This document shows positions 29,681-39,160 of a stretch of DNA of 64,000 nt, piece by piece. Position 1 is the stretch's first letter; each line of letters starts with the position of its first letter. Origin of the DNA: Qipengyuania gaetbuli (GTDB lineage: Bacteria; Pseudomonadota; Alphaproteobacteria; Sphingomonadales; Sphingomonadaceae); NCBI RefSeq assembly GCF_020171365.1, contig NZ_JAIUZO010000002.1, positions 2,512,001 through 2,576,000 on the forward strand. Reading direction: 5' to 3'. The position numbers and the translations under genes were made by a program. The notes beneath the pieces are model-generated. The model made no database searches and had not been told where the DNA came from. It saw nothing but the letters and a program-made list of their open reading frames with translations.

Positions 29681-32284
29681 CTACTGGCGAAGGCGCTCCA
29701 GTGCCTGGGCCATCACCACGTAGAGCTTGCCCATGTCGCTCGACAGCAGGGTCACGCTCAGCGCATTGCCGTCGCGAGTGGACAGTAGGTTCCTCAGCAT
29801 CGCTTCGAAGTCGTGGATGTAGCGGTTCACGTGCTCGCGGAAATCGGCATCCTCGTCGTAAAGCTCGGCAATCTCGCGGGCCTGGCCATTGTCGATCAGC
29901 TTGACCGCGCGGCGCGTGAAGATGCCGCGATCGCCGCGCAGATAGCTTGCCCAGGCGGTGTCGGTGACGTCCGTCGAAAGAGCCTTGGCGATATCGATGG
30001 AATTGGAGTTGAGGCTTTCGGTAATAAGAGCCACACGGCGTGCAAAATCGCCGTCGACGCTGTCGGTGATCTTGTCCTGCGCATGAGCGATACGTGCCTC
30101 GAGATTGACGGTGAGCTCGTTGAGGCGCGCCAGCTGGTCCCGCAGTTCCTTGGCGGATGAACGCGCGGCTTCGGTCGATCGCTGGCGAGCCTCGTCGAGA
30201 CGGGCGAGAGCCTCGTCCGTATGCTCCGCCAGCGCCTTGTCTATCGCTTCGCTGCTACGTTCGCCGATGGACTTGGCTAGGCGGGCAATCCGCTCGGCGT
30301 CTTCGGTTTCTACGGCTTCGAGAGCAGTACGGGCCCTGTCCTCGAGTTCGGTGATCGAGGCGCTCAGTTCACCTTGCACGCGCTCGGCGAGCTGAGCGCT
30401 TTCGTCACGCAAAGCTGCGATCCCGGCACGCAGGCGCTCGACGCTGTCTACCTGCGCTGCGGCAGTTTCGCCGAAGCCCGACTGGAAATTCTCGAAGCTG
30501 TCGATGGCTTCGCGCGTCCTGCGTTCGATCTCTTCCATGCCTTGCGTGAGCTGGTCACCGGACTCGCGGGCCTGGTCAAGCAGCGAGCGGATGTCTGCAG
30601 TGCGCTGCTCGATATGTTCGAGCCGGTCTTCGGACGCCTTCATCGCCACGGGCAGGTCTTCGCGGCTGTGGCGCGCGCTGGCCTGGATCAGTTCGAGCAG
30701 GCGGACGCTGGCGTCGGTGAGGCGGGCGACTGCGGTATCGGTTCCGTCGAGCGCTTCACGGCTGCCGGACAGCTTGTCTGCCAGTCTGGTCACGGCTTGG
30801 TCGAGATCTTCTCCGGCCTCGCGACCCTGCTCGCGCACGGTGTCGAAGGTGGAGCCGAGCGCGGCGACCTTTTCTGCCAGCGCTTCGCTTTCTTCGGTCA
30901 GCCTTTCCAGCTGCGAGCGGTGGGCTACTCGACGCGCTTCCACGGCCTCGTCGATAGCCGCCAGCTTCAGCTCGAGGTCGCGCGCAATGTCATCCTGTGC
31001 ACCGCGCAGCGCAGCAAGACGTTCGCTAGTAGCATTGTCGAGCGAGGTACCATGCGCATCGATCTTGGCATTGATGGTTTCGGCCCGCTCGTAGAGGACT
31101 TGCACGCGTTCTGTTGCGGCTTGGATGACGGCCGCATCCATGCGCTCGATTTCCGAGATCGCATCGGTGAGGCGCTTCCTGAGGCCTTCCACCTGTCCGG
31201 TCCATGCCTCGAGAGCGTGCTCCTCACCCTTGCGAATGGAGCCCGCAAGCTGGGCTGCTTCGACACGCAGCCCTGTGAATCGGTCGCGCATCGCGGCGAG
31301 AGCGAGTTCCTCTTCGGCACTGGCCGTTTGCTGTGCTTCTGCCAGTTCGCTGCGCAGCGCTTCCGAGCGCGCACGGATTGCCGCCAGCGCCTCGATTTCG
31401 CGCGCGTCGAGTTCTGCGCGTGCTTCCTCGCTGGTTTCGCGCAGGGCTGCGAAGCGTTCATCGCCGATGCGTTCGAGGTCGGATGCCTGGGCGGTAAAGG
31501 CTTCGAGGGCCTCGTCGACGCGGGTCTGGAGCGATTTCACCTGCCGTTCGCTCGCAGCGCCGAATTCGTTGAGCCGCTCGAAGCCGGAAACCAGCTTGTC
31601 GAGCTGTTCCTGCGCACTTCGGCCAGCGCCGCCGATCTGGTTGGACACGTCCTTCGCGGAATTGGCAATGACGGGCAGATTGTCGCGCAGGCGCGTCATG
31701 TTCTCGAGCGCGGTGGCGCTGACGGTGGCGATCTGGTCGACTTGGTGCCCGTTATCGAGAACGAGGCCCTGCAGCTTGTCCGCATGCTCGGAAAGACGCT
31801 CGCTCGCCGAGCGGCCGAGGAATTCGAGTTCGCGCGACTGGCTGCCGAGAAATTCGCGGGCAAGGCTGAGTTCGCGGTTCACCACGGCGAGCCTTGCTTC
31901 TAGGCGGGCGGATTCTTCGGCCAGCGATCGGGAAACCTCACCGAACCTGCGCGCCTCCACGGTCGAGTTGCGGCGCGTAAGAATCCAGAGAGAAACGATC
32001 AGGAGAACTGGGACCGCCCACGCGGAAATCCAGTCGCTCCACTGCTGGATTGTACCGCCGGCAAGGATTTCCGCGCGGTTGGCGTAACCGAAGAAAGCCG
32101 TCCAAGCCGCCGTCGCAAGACCCGCGATGGTCGGCACGATCCAGCCCCGGCGAGACATCGCTACGGGTTCGTCCTCTTCCCATTCCTCGAACTCGACCAC
32201 TTCGTCCTGCAATTCGAGCGTTTCGGGCTCTGCGTGCTGGATGGTTTCGCCTTCGACGACGGTGATGTGCGATCGCTTCCTCAT
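29681..32284 (-). CDS. Large membrane-anchored coiled-coil protein
   Basis: An 867-residue protein. Residues 1-45 are acidic and cytoplasmic (VVEFEEWEEDEP); two membrane helices follow (about 47-67 and 87-103); residues 107-740 are almost unbroken heptad-type sequence rich in Glu, Arg, Ala and Leu, predicted as long coiled coil; residues 745-867 form a globular C-terminal domain (DTAWASYLRGDRGIFTRRAV to SDMGKLYVVMAQALERLRQ). I see no Walker motifs, so an ATPase label would be unsupported. The layout resembles membrane-tethered scaffold or chemoreceptor-like proteins but has no methylation or CheW-binding signature that I recognise. It is divergent from the pseudo-Hpt gene across 70 bases. Confidence 0.8.
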   Translation of the reverse strand: MRKRSHITVVEGETIQHAEPETLELQDEVVEFEEWEEDEPVAMSRRGWIVPTIAGLATAAWTAFFGYANRAEILAGGTIQQWSDWISAWAVPVLLIVSLWILTRRNSTVEARRFGEVSRSLAEESARLEARLAVVNRELSLAREFLGSQSRELEFLGRSASERLSEHADKLQGLVLDNGHQVDQIATVSATALENMTRLRDNLPVIANSAKDVSNQIGGAGRSAQEQLDKLVSGFERLNEFGAASERQVKSLQTRVDEALEAFTAQASDLERIGDERFAALRETSEEARAELDAREIEALAAIRARSEALRSELAEAQQTASAEEELALAAMRDRFTGLRVEAAQLAGSIRKGEEHALEAWTGQVEGLRKRLTDAISEIERMDAAVIQAATERVQVLYERAETINAKIDAHGTSLDNATSERLAALRGAQDDIARDLELKLAAIDEAVEARRVAHRSQLERLTEESEALAEKVAALGSTFDTVREQGREAGEDLDQAVTRLADKLSGSREALDGTDTAVARLTDASVRLLELIQASARHSREDLPVAMKASEDRLEHIEQRTADIRSLLDQARESGDQLTQGMEEIERRTREAIDSFENFQSGFGETAAAQVDSVERLRAGIAALRDESAQLAERVQGELSASITELEDRARTALEAVETEDAERIARLAKSIGERSSEAIDKALAEHTDEALARLDEARQRSTEAARSSAKELRDQLARLNELTVNLEARIAHAQDKITDSVDGDFARRVALITESLNSNSIDIAKALSTDVTDTAWASYLRGDRGIFTRRAVKLIDNGQAREIAELYDEDADFREHVNRYIHDFEAMLRNLLSTRDGNALSVTLLSSDMGKLYVVMAQALERLRQ

Positions 32285-32354
32285 GCGAGGAAGCTACCAC
32301 GTTTGGGCCATCCTTAAAGCCTATTTAACCCTCGGGCCGCTATTAGGCCGGATC

Positions 32355-32654
32355 ATGGCCTATCATTCTGCCAGTTTCGACAGTGCCTTAGCGAGCGCAG
32401 CGGGGGAGGATCCCCAGCTCGCGGCGGAGTTGCGCGCGGCGTTCAAGGACAGTCTCGAACAGCGGCTCGACCTGCTCAAGAGGGCGCGGTGTGACGCTAA
32501 CTGGTACCAGGCGGCGGAGCGGCTCCGTGGACTTGCGGCCAGTTTCAGCGCCGATGAACTGATCGAGCTCGCTGAAAATGCGCTCGAGGCAGCGCCGGGC
32601 GAACCCACCGTCGTGCGCGATATCGAGGCCTTTTCCGAAGAATTCGGGGAATAG
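32355..32654 (+). CDS. Hpt-like domain protein lacking the phospho-histidine
   Basis: A 99-residue, all-helical protein. Residues 25-80 align with histidine phosphotransfer domains: the helix pattern is LRAAFKDSLEQRLDLLK, then NWYQAAERLRGLAASFSADE. In real Hpt domains this reads AH-x-LKG; here His is replaced by Glu55 and Lys by Arg58, while Leu57, Gly59 and the following small residues are kept. It should therefore not carry phosphate, although it may still bind response regulators or kinases. Start ATG 32355 is chosen because upstream in-frame sequence is antisense to the coiled-coil gene. It is first in a four-gene plus-strand run. Confidence 0.7.
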   Translation: MAYHSASFDSALASAAGEDPQLAAELRAAFKDSLEQRLDLLKRARCDANWYQAAERLRGLAASFSADELIELAENALEAAPGEPTVVRDIEAFSEEFGE

Positions 32655-32709
32655 GGCACCGGACCGGAAGCGGCTCCTTTGCAGCGGGCACCATGCTGCC
32701 TAAGGTGGG

Positions 32710-33918
32710 GTGCCTGACTTTTCGGAGTTGTCTGCCCCCGTGCGTATTGCCCTGCTGTCCATACTCGATCGGGATCCCGCTCCCGGGAGAACGAGGCCGG
32801 CCTTCCTGCCATTTGCAGGTGCGCGGGTGGTCGAAAGGCAGCTGGACCTCGCATTGTCGCTCGGTTGCGAGGCGATCGCCTGTCTTGCTGACGGGATTGG
32901 ACGCGAAGTCATCGAGCTACAACACAGGGCGGAAAGAGCGGGCGCACGTTTCATCGCGATACGGGAACCCGGCAAGCTCTCGGGACTGGTCACCGCGAAT
33001 GACGAATTGCTCGTCATCGCCTCGGGCGTCCTGCCTGACCCCAACTTGGTGGAGAAATTGCTGGCAAAGCCGGGAGTGATCGCTTTTCCCGCCGACGTCG
33101 CTGTGCCGTTGGGCTTCGAGCGGATCGATCCCGAGTTTGCATGGACCGGGGTAGTCCTGACCCGCGGCAATCTCGTCGAGCGACTGACCGAATTGCCATC
33201 CGACATCGATGTACCGTCCTCGCTCATGCGCTTGGCATTGCAAACGGGTGCGCAGCTCGTTCCTGCAGAAAGGCGGGTTCTGGACGATGGGGACTGGACG
33301 ATTGATGCCAATCCCGAAGAACTCAAGGCCCGTGAAACGAGATGGATCGAGGCCCAGCGGGAGAAAATTCCGTTCACCGCTCCCGGTATCGCTGTCGCGG
33401 AACGCGCCGGAACACGCCTGGCGCGCGACATCGTCGGCAAGAAAAGCGAAACTGCTCCGGCGGTGGTGGCGGCCGTGTTTGCGTTGGCTGCGGCATTTTC
33501 AGCTTGGCTTGACCTTCCGGTCCTTGGCTTCGGGTTTCTGGCGACGTCCGCATTCTTTTCGAGGGTCGCTCTCGTGATCGAACGCGTGGCCAGCAAGGGC
33601 GATACCCGGGCCAATCGTGGATCCTTTGTGAAATACCTCCAGTATCTTCATGATCCACTTATCATTTTCTTGATGTATGTTGCGTCGTCGCAGGAATCGG
33701 AGTGGGTGCGGTTGTTCGTCCCGGCAATGCTCGTCGGGTTGCTGCGCCTTGGCGAATGGCATGGAAGCGAGACTTGGCGCAGGACCTACGCCGACCGGAT
33801 ACTGCTCGGCGGTATCCTTTGCGGAGCGGCATTTTTTGGCCAAGCGGCAGAAGTTGGGGCGTTCCTGGCCTTGCTGGTGCTGGTTTCCCGTTTTCTCACG
33901 GCCTTCCGTCAGCCCTAA
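32710..33918 (+). CDS. Nucleotidyltransferase-like protein with C-terminal membrane domain
   Basis: A 402-residue protein of unknown function. The N-terminal 200 residues look like a nucleotide-diphospho-sugar (MobA/IspD-like) fold: LPFAGARVVERQLDLALSLG is the first-helix pattern, followed by ANDELLVIASGVLPD. The usual GGxGxR loop is not present, so activity is uncertain. Residues about 250-400 hold four or five hydrophobic helices. The start is GTG 32710; GTG 32740 is an alternative. No metal-binding motif of CDP-alcohol transferases is seen. Confidence 0.55.
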   Translation: MPDFSELSAPVRIALLSILDRDPAPGRTRPAFLPFAGARVVERQLDLALSLGCEAIACLADGIGREVIELQHRAERAGARFIAIREPGKLSGLVTANDELLVIASGVLPDPNLVEKLLAKPGVIAFPADVAVPLGFERIDPEFAWTGVVLTRGNLVERLTELPSDIDVPSSLMRLALQTGAQLVPAERRVLDDGDWTIDANPEELKARETRWIEAQREKIPFTAPGIAVAERAGTRLARDIVGKKSETAPAVVAAVFALAAAFSAWLDLPVLGFGFLATSAFFSRVALVIERVASKGDTRANRGSFVKYLQYLHDPLIIFLMYVASSQESEWVRLFVPAMLVGLLRLGEWHGSETWRRTYADRILLGGILCGAAFFGQAAEVGAFLALLVLVSRFLTAFRQP

Positions 33919-33954
33919 CTTCGAATTAACCACACGGCTGCTACGCGCGGGAAT

Positions 33955-34917
33955 ATGACTATGGCGCAAGACAGGCCCGGAAAGAACGCTGAAACGCAGG
34001 CGGAATTGCGCGCCGCTCTCGCGAGCGGTCAGCAGGCGCTCGACCGCATCGAGCCGATACTGGGCCATCTCTTGTCTTCGCCGGACCATTCGCTGTTCAG
34101 CGACGAGATCGTCGCGCGCCTCCGCGGAATGCTGAACGACATCGCCTGGCAGGTTCTCCGCGTGCAAGCGGAGGCGACCGGTCAGTCGGGACGCGAGGCA
34201 TTCGCAGAGCGTCACGGCGAAGCGCTGGCTGCGCATTTCCAGCGATGCGGGGCGGTGCTGACCCATTGTCACGCACTCGCGGTGGAATGGCAGCTCACCG
34301 AACGCTTGGAGGCGACAGGCGGCCTGGACCCGGTACTGTCTCCCGTGCTCCAGGAACTCATCGCCGATGAAGATCCTGGAGTGGCTAGCACGGCCATGTC
34401 CGCACTTGCTGCACAGGCGCGCTTCGCGCAGGCCCAGCGGCGGATGGAACTCCCGCTTGCAGAACTGCCGGGTGACCTGTTCCACGAGGTGCTGCTGTCT
34501 TGGCGGAGCTATAATGGCGAGCGCGTTTCCGATGCTCTGACCCGGGCTGAAGGGAAGATGCGCGCGAATTTCGACGAAAGCGCCAGTCGCCTGGCCCTGT
34601 TCGCCCGTCTAATTGCCAGCATCGGTGGCCAGGCGCTCGACGCGCTGGTCCCTGACCGGGCAGGGGCCGGACTGTTCTTCACGGCGCTTGCCGCAAGGTC
34701 CGGTCAAACGAGGGCAGAGGCGGTGCTTTCGAGCAATTACCGGCAGGTTCCGAGGCTAGCCCTAGGGCTGCGTGCCGCGGGACTACCGGCGAGCAAAGTC
34801 GACGAGGTGCTGTTGAAGCTGCATCCGCAGGCGGCGCCGATTGCCGATCTCGACCTTGTCAGCGAAGGAGAAGCGCGCCGAATGCTCGCCGATGTGCAGG
34901 CGGAGGTGGGCGCGTGA
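33955..34917 (+). CDS. Uncharacterised all-helical protein
   Basis: A 320-residue soluble protein with no motif I recognise. It is Ala- and Leu-rich and almost entirely helical, with a repeat-like spacing in the middle (VASTAMSALAAQARFAQAQR) that resembles HEAT-type or DUF2336-type helical arrays. ATG 33961 is an alternative start six bases downstream. It overlaps the kinase-like gene that follows by four bases (GTGA), which suggests that the two products work together. Nothing more can be said from sequence. Confidence 0.6.
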   Translation: MTMAQDRPGKNAETQAELRAALASGQQALDRIEPILGHLLSSPDHSLFSDEIVARLRGMLNDIAWQVLRVQAEATGQSGREAFAERHGEALAAHFQRCGAVLTHCHALAVEWQLTERLEATGGLDPVLSPVLQELIADEDPGVASTAMSALAAQARFAQAQRRMELPLAELPGDLFHEVLLSWRSYNGERVSDALTRAEGKMRANFDESASRLALFARLIASIGGQALDALVPDRAGAGLFFTALAARSGQTRAEAVLSSNYRQVPRLALGLRAAGLPASKVDEVLLKLHPQAAPIADLDLVSEGEARRMLADVQAEVGA

Positions 34918-36326
34918 CCGTCGCGACAAAACATATCGCTCAAGGGCTGACGGACGCCGAGGACCGGCTGATCGAAGCCGATGGGCCGCTCTACGCGCTG
35001 CAGAAGGCTTGCGGCGGTGGGAAGGGGACCACGCTCGCCATACCCGAACTGCTGATGCTGGTCGGAAAAGCGCGCAGCTTTGGCCTCCGCCTTGCCCGCC
35101 AGTTCGAGGCTGTCGACGAAGATTCGCGTATTACAGCGTGGGCGGAGATTCGTCCCCTCGATGGCGGGAAAGACGGTTGCGAGATTGTCATCGAGAGTTG
35201 GCAGGCCGAGCCGCTCCCTCCTGAAAATTCTATCGATTCCGACCGCCGGAAAGTAGAGATCAACCGTCATCTCGCAGAATGCACCGCACGTCTCGATCCG
35301 GCCCAGCGCTTGCTTTCCCTTGAGACCGAGGCACCCGATCTCGCAGGTTTGCAGGCCAAGGTTGCCGGTGCGCTTGGTAAGCCGTGGACCGATCTCGTCG
35401 AGATCGAGGGCAGTTCGCACGAACAGCCGATGCACTGGCGTCTGCTCGACGGTGCGCATTGCCGCGTGCCGGGATCGAAGCGGTTGTGGACGGCACACCT
35501 GGAGCCGCTCGGCCAGCCTACGCCCGGCAGCGCAGGATTCGTTTTGCATTTGAGTGCAGAAACGCCGCTGGCCGACCTCCCTGCCGAAGCGGCACCCGAC
35601 ACGCCGTCACTCGGCCGCGACCTTACGCCGGTCCTGCGCCAGCCGATCAATCGCATCATCGCCAACGCAGAGACGATCCGCACCAAGCTCGCCGGACCGA
35701 TCGCAGACGAATACAGCCAGTACGCCGCCGACATTGCCAGTGCCGGACAGCATCTTCTCGCGCTGGTCGACGATTTGTCCGATCTCGAGGTCGTCGAATC
35801 GGATGATTTCGTTACCGAGCCCGACCGGATCGAACTCGCAGATGTCGCCCGCCGAGCTTGCGGCATTCTCGGGGTCAGGGCCCGGGAACGCGGAATTACC
35901 CTCGTTCCGCCGGCCGAGGGCGAGAGCCAGTTGGCGATTGCAGAGTTTCGCAGGGTCCTGCAGATTTTGCTCAACCTCGTCGGAAACGCCATCCGCTACT
36001 CGCCGGAAGACAGCCAGGTCTGGATCAGGCTGGACCGCATCGGATCACGCGCGATGATTACTGTGGCCGATCAGGGCCACGGCCTCGACGAGGACCAGCA
36101 GGTTCGCATTTTCGAGAAATTCGAGCGCCTCGGGCGCAGCGGCGACGGCGGCTCGGGCCTTGGACTTTATATTTCGCGGCGGATTGCCCGTGCGATGGAC
36201 GGCGACCTCACCGTGGAGAGTGCGCCGGGTCTTGGTGCGCGATTCACGCTTTCGGTTCCGGCTGCGGATGAGATGCGCAGCGCGCCGCGCGAGGACCGGC
36301 CGGCGGACGGCCCCGACTTCAAGTAA
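34914..36326 (+). CDS. Histidine-kinase-like protein lacking the phospho-acceptor histidine
   Basis: A 470-residue cytosolic protein (no membrane helix). Residues 1-230 contain a PAS-like sensor region (EIEGSSHEQPMHWRLLDG). Residues 232-300 correspond to the dimerisation helix pair, but the H-box reads LTPVLRQPIN where kinases have SHELRTPLN, so Pro239 stands in place of the phospho-accepting His. The ATP-binding domain is intact: N-box NLVGNAIRYSP, G1 DQGHGLDED, F-box FEKFER and G2 GGSGLGLYIS. It may be an allosteric pseudokinase like C. crescentus DivL (which has Tyr at this site), or a non-signalling ATPase. The start is GTG 34914 within the preceding stop. Confidence 0.75.
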   Translation: MTVATKHIAQGLTDAEDRLIEADGPLYALQKACGGGKGTTLAIPELLMLVGKARSFGLRLARQFEAVDEDSRITAWAEIRPLDGGKDGCEIVIESWQAEPLPPENSIDSDRRKVEINRHLAECTARLDPAQRLLSLETEAPDLAGLQAKVAGALGKPWTDLVEIEGSSHEQPMHWRLLDGAHCRVPGSKRLWTAHLEPLGQPTPGSAGFVLHLSAETPLADLPAEAAPDTPSLGRDLTPVLRQPINRIIANAETIRTKLAGPIADEYSQYAADIASAGQHLLALVDDLSDLEVVESDDFVTEPDRIELADVARRACGILGVRARERGITLVPPAEGESQLAIAEFRRVLQILLNLVGNAIRYSPEDSQVWIRLDRIGSRAMITVADQGHGLDEDQQVRIFEKFERLGRSGDGGSGLGLYISRRIARAMDGDLTVESAPGLGARFTLSVPAADEMRSAPREDRPADGPDFK

Positions 36327-36333
36327 AATGAAA

Positions 36334-36353
36334 AGGGGCGCCGAAGCGCCCCT
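36334..36353 (-). terminator. Rho-independent terminator of gltA
   Basis: Perfect 8-base stem (AGGGGCGC / GCGCCCCT) with a CGAA-type tetraloop. On the minus strand it is followed by TTTTCATTTTAC, which is the expected T-rich end for gltA, whose stop lies 24 bases upstream. The plus-strand side has no T-tract. Confidence 0.85.
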
Positions 36354-36377
36354 GATCGCATTTCGTGATGGCAGCGC

Positions 36378-37664
36378 TCAGCGCTTGTCCATCGGGATGT
36401 AATCGCGCTCCGTCGGACCAGTGTAGAGCTGGCGCGGGCGGCCGATGACCTGGCCGGGATCGGAGATCATCTCGTTCCACTGCGCCACCCAGCCCACGGT
36501 GCGGGCAAGTGCGAAGAGCGCGGTGAACATTGTGGTCGGGAAGCCGATCGCCGAGAGGATGATGCCCGAGTAGAAGTCCACGTTGGGGAAGAGCTTCTTT
36601 TCGCGGAAGTAATCGTCGTTGAGAGCGATTTCTTCCAGCTGAAGGGCGGTCTCGAACACCGGATCCTTGACGTTCAACGCCTCGAACACTTCGCGCACGG
36701 TCTTCTGCATGACCGTCGCGCGCGGGTCGTAGTTCTTGTAGACGCGGTGCCCGAAGCCCATCAGGCGGAACGGATCGTTCTTGTCCTTCGCACGCTCGAT
36801 ATAGTGCTTGATGCGATCGGGCGTGCCGATTTCCTGCAGCATGTTGAGCGCTGCTTCGTTCGCGCCGCCATGCGCGGGGCCCCAGAGGCAGGCGATGCCG
36901 GCCGCGATGCAGGCGAACGGATTGGCGCCCGACGAACCGGCGAGGCGCACGGTCGAGGTCGAGGCGTTCTGTTCATGGTCGGCATGGAGGATGAAGATCC
37001 GGTCCATGGCGCGTTCGACAGCCGGGTGGATTTCATATTCCTCGGCCGGAACGCCGAAGGTCATGCGCAGGAAATTGCCGGTGTAGCTCAGCGAGTTCTT
37101 CGGCTGCAGGAAGGGCTGGCCGATCGAGTACTTGTAAGCCATCGCCGCAATGGTCGGCATCTTTGCAATCAGGCGGTGCGAGCTGATCTTGCGGTGCTCG
37201 GGATCGGAAATGTCGGTGCTGTCGTGATAGAATGCCGACAGGGCGCCGACCACGCCGCACATGATAGCCATGGGGTGCGCATCGCGGCGGAAACCCTGGT
37301 AGAATTGACGCAACTGGTCATGGACCATAGTGTGGCGCGTGATCGTGTAGTCGAAATCCGCCAGTTCATCCTGGTTCGGCAGTTCGCCGTTCAGGAGCAG
37401 GTAGGCCACTTCCATGAAGCTGGAATGTTCGGCCAGCTGGCCGATCGGATAGCCGCGGTGAAGGAGAACACCTTCTTCGCCGTCGATATAGGTGAGGGCG
37501 CTTTCGCAGCTTGCCGTCGACTTGTAACCCGGATCGTAAGTGAACTTGCCGGTCGTTCCGTAAAGCTTGCGGATGTCGATGACGTCCGGCCCGACGCTTC
37601 CCTCAAGCACGGGGAAGGTCTGGCTCTGTCCGCCCAGATCGAGTGTTGCCTGTTTGTCGGCCAC
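36378..37664 (-). CDS. gltA: Citrate synthase
   Basis: First enzyme of the TCA cycle, type I (hexameric, NADH-sensitive type of Gram-negatives), 428 residues. The active-site residues are visible: His in [12 protein letters not shown], His in [13 protein letters not shown], and Asp in FPNVDFYSG. The start is GTG 37664 ([15 protein letters not shown]), preceded by GAGGAG with good spacing; the longer open frame upstream runs into gltX. It lies 22 bases after the gltX stop, so it is likely co-transcribed with gltX. Confidence 0.97.
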   Translation of the reverse strand: MADKQATLDLGGQSQTFPVLEGSVGPDVIDIRKLYGTTGKFTYDPGYKSTASCESALTYIDGEEGVLLHRGYPIGQLAEHSSFMEVAYLLLNGELPNQDELADFDYTITRHTMVHDQLRQFYQGFRRDAHPMAIMCGVVGALSAFYHDSTDISDPEHRKISSHRLIAKMPTIAAMAYKYSIGQPFLQPKNSLSYTGNFLRMTFGVPAEEYEIHPAVERAMDRIFILHADHEQNASTSTVRLAGSSGANPFACIAAGIACLWGPAHGGANEAALNMLQEIGTPDRIKHYIERAKDKNDPFRLMGFGHRVYKNYDPRATVMQKTVREVFEALNVKDPVFETALQLEEIALNDDYFREKKLFPNVDFYSGIILSAIGFPTTMFTALFALARTVGWVAQWNEMISDPGQVIGRPRQLYTGPTERDYIPMDKR

Positions 37665-37686
37665 GCGTGTCTCCTCAGTCAGTCTT

Positions 37687-39132
37687 TTACCTGGCACCTG
37701 CCGGGGAGGCCTGCGCGTCGATCCGCGCGAGAGACTCCTCCTTGCCCAACAGGACCAGAACATCGAAAATTCCGGGTGACGTGGTTGTCCCCGTAAGTGC
37801 CGCACGCATGGGCTGCGCGAGCTTGCCGAGACCCAGTTCGAGCTCCTCGGAATACGATTTCGTAGTGGCTTCGAGAGCCTCGATTGTCCAGTTATTTTCC
37901 GCCTTTAGGCGCTCTGCAAGGCCGCCAAGTCGCTCGCGAGATTCATCGTCGAGCAGAGCTGCCGCCTTTTCGGTCATTTCGAGCGGCATCTTGGCGAAGA
38001 GAAACGCTGCACCTTCAACGAGTTCATGCGTGGTCTTCGCACGCGGTTTCAGGACCGGCATCGCCTGTGTCAGCAGGGCGACATCAGCCTTATTTCCTAT
38101 GGCCTCGGCGACCAGCGCCGCCAGCCGCGCATCATCGGCTTCGCGGATGTAATGCGCATTGAGATTGAGCAGTTTCTTGATGTCGAAGCGGGACGCGCTC
38201 TTGCCCACGCCGTCGAGGTCGAACAGCTCGACCGCCTCGTCGCGGGTGATTTCCTCGCGGTCGCCGTGGCCCCAGCCAAGGCGCAGGAGGTAGTTGAACA
38301 GCGCTTCGGGCAGGACGCCTTCCTCGTCGCGATAGGCCTCGACGCCGATGGCACCGTGGCGCTTGGACATTTTCGCCCCGTCCGAACCGTGGATCAGCGG
38401 AACGTGCGCGTAGACGGGATCCGGCCAGCCGCCCTCGATGGCGTTCATCGCGCGGATGATCGGCAGCTGGCGGAACGCGTTGTTCAGGTGGTCATCGCCG
38501 CGGATGATATGCGTCACGCCCATGTCGTGATCGTCGACGACGACCGCGAGCATATAGGTCGGAGTGCCGTCTGCGCGCAGCAGGATGTAGTCATCGATCT
38601 CGGCATTCTGGACCGTGACTTTGCCCTGCACGGCGTCGTGGATCGTGGTTTCGCCCTCGGTGGGGACCTTGAGGCGGATCACGAAAGGCGCGCCGGCGGG
38701 CGCTTCGGACGCGTCGCGGTCGCGCCAGCGACGGTCGTAGCGCATGGGTTGCTTGTTGGCGCGCTGCTGGGCGCGCATCTCTTCCAGTTCCTCGGGCGTG
38801 GCGTAGCACTTGTAGGCGTGGCCCGCTTCAAGCAGTTGCATGGCGACTTCCGCGTGGCGCGTCGCGCGGTCGGACTGGAACAGCGGCGGCTCGTCGAAAT
38901 CGAGACCGAGCCAGTCGAGGCCTTCCAGGATCTTGTCGATGGCTTCCTGCGTGCTTCGCTTGCGGTCGGTGTCTTCGATCCGCAGCAGGACCTTGCCGCC
39001 GTGGTGGCGTGCGTAGAGCCAGTTGAAAAGAGCGGTACGGGCACCGCCGATATGAAGAAAGCCGGTGGGCGAGGGGGCGAAACGGGTCACCACCTGCTGG
39101 GTGCCGGCGGTCGTTTCGGTTTCGCTTGCCAT
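37687..39132 (-). CDS. gltX: Glutamate--tRNA ligase
   Basis: Charges tRNA-Glu; class I synthetase, 481 residues. The HIGH-type motif is [18 protein letters not shown] near the N-terminus and the KMSKR motif is [13 protein letters not shown]. The ATG at 39132 ([10 protein letters not shown]) is chosen; the open frame extends to 39768 but that part is the antisense of comEC. Divergent from comEC by only 28 bases. Confidence 0.97.
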   Translation of the reverse strand: MASETETTAGTQQVVTRFAPSPTGFLHIGGARTALFNWLYARHHGGKVLLRIEDTDRKRSTQEAIDKILEGLDWLGLDFDEPPLFQSDRATRHAEVAMQLLEAGHAYKCYATPEELEEMRAQQRANKQPMRYDRRWRDRDASEAPAGAPFVIRLKVPTEGETTIHDAVQGKVTVQNAEIDDYILLRADGTPTYMLAVVVDDHDMGVTHIIRGDDHLNNAFRQLPIIRAMNAIEGGWPDPVYAHVPLIHGSDGAKMSKRHGAIGVEAYRDEEGVLPEALFNYLLRLGWGHGDREEITRDEAVELFDLDGVGKSASRFDIKKLLNLNAHYIREADDARLAALVAEAIGNKADVALLTQAMPVLKPRAKTTHELVEGAAFLFAKMPLEMTEKAAALLDDESRERLGGLAERLKAENNWTIEALEATTKSYSEELELGLGKLAQPMRAALTGTTTSPGIFDVLVLLGKEESLARIDAQASPAGAR

Positions 39133-39160
39133 TAGCTCTTCTTTCCTTTCAAACACTTGC

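Noticed and set aside
30374..31903. A 509-codon open frame on the plus strand inside the coiled-coil gene
   Set aside because: It is the antisense of the heptad repeats; its Phe/Leu/Gly/His mix has no motif and the coiled-coil frame is clearly coding.
29681..32284. ATPase or SMC-like protein
   Set aside because: Long coiled coil alone suggests it, but no Walker A, Walker B or signature motif exists and the N-terminus has two membrane helices.
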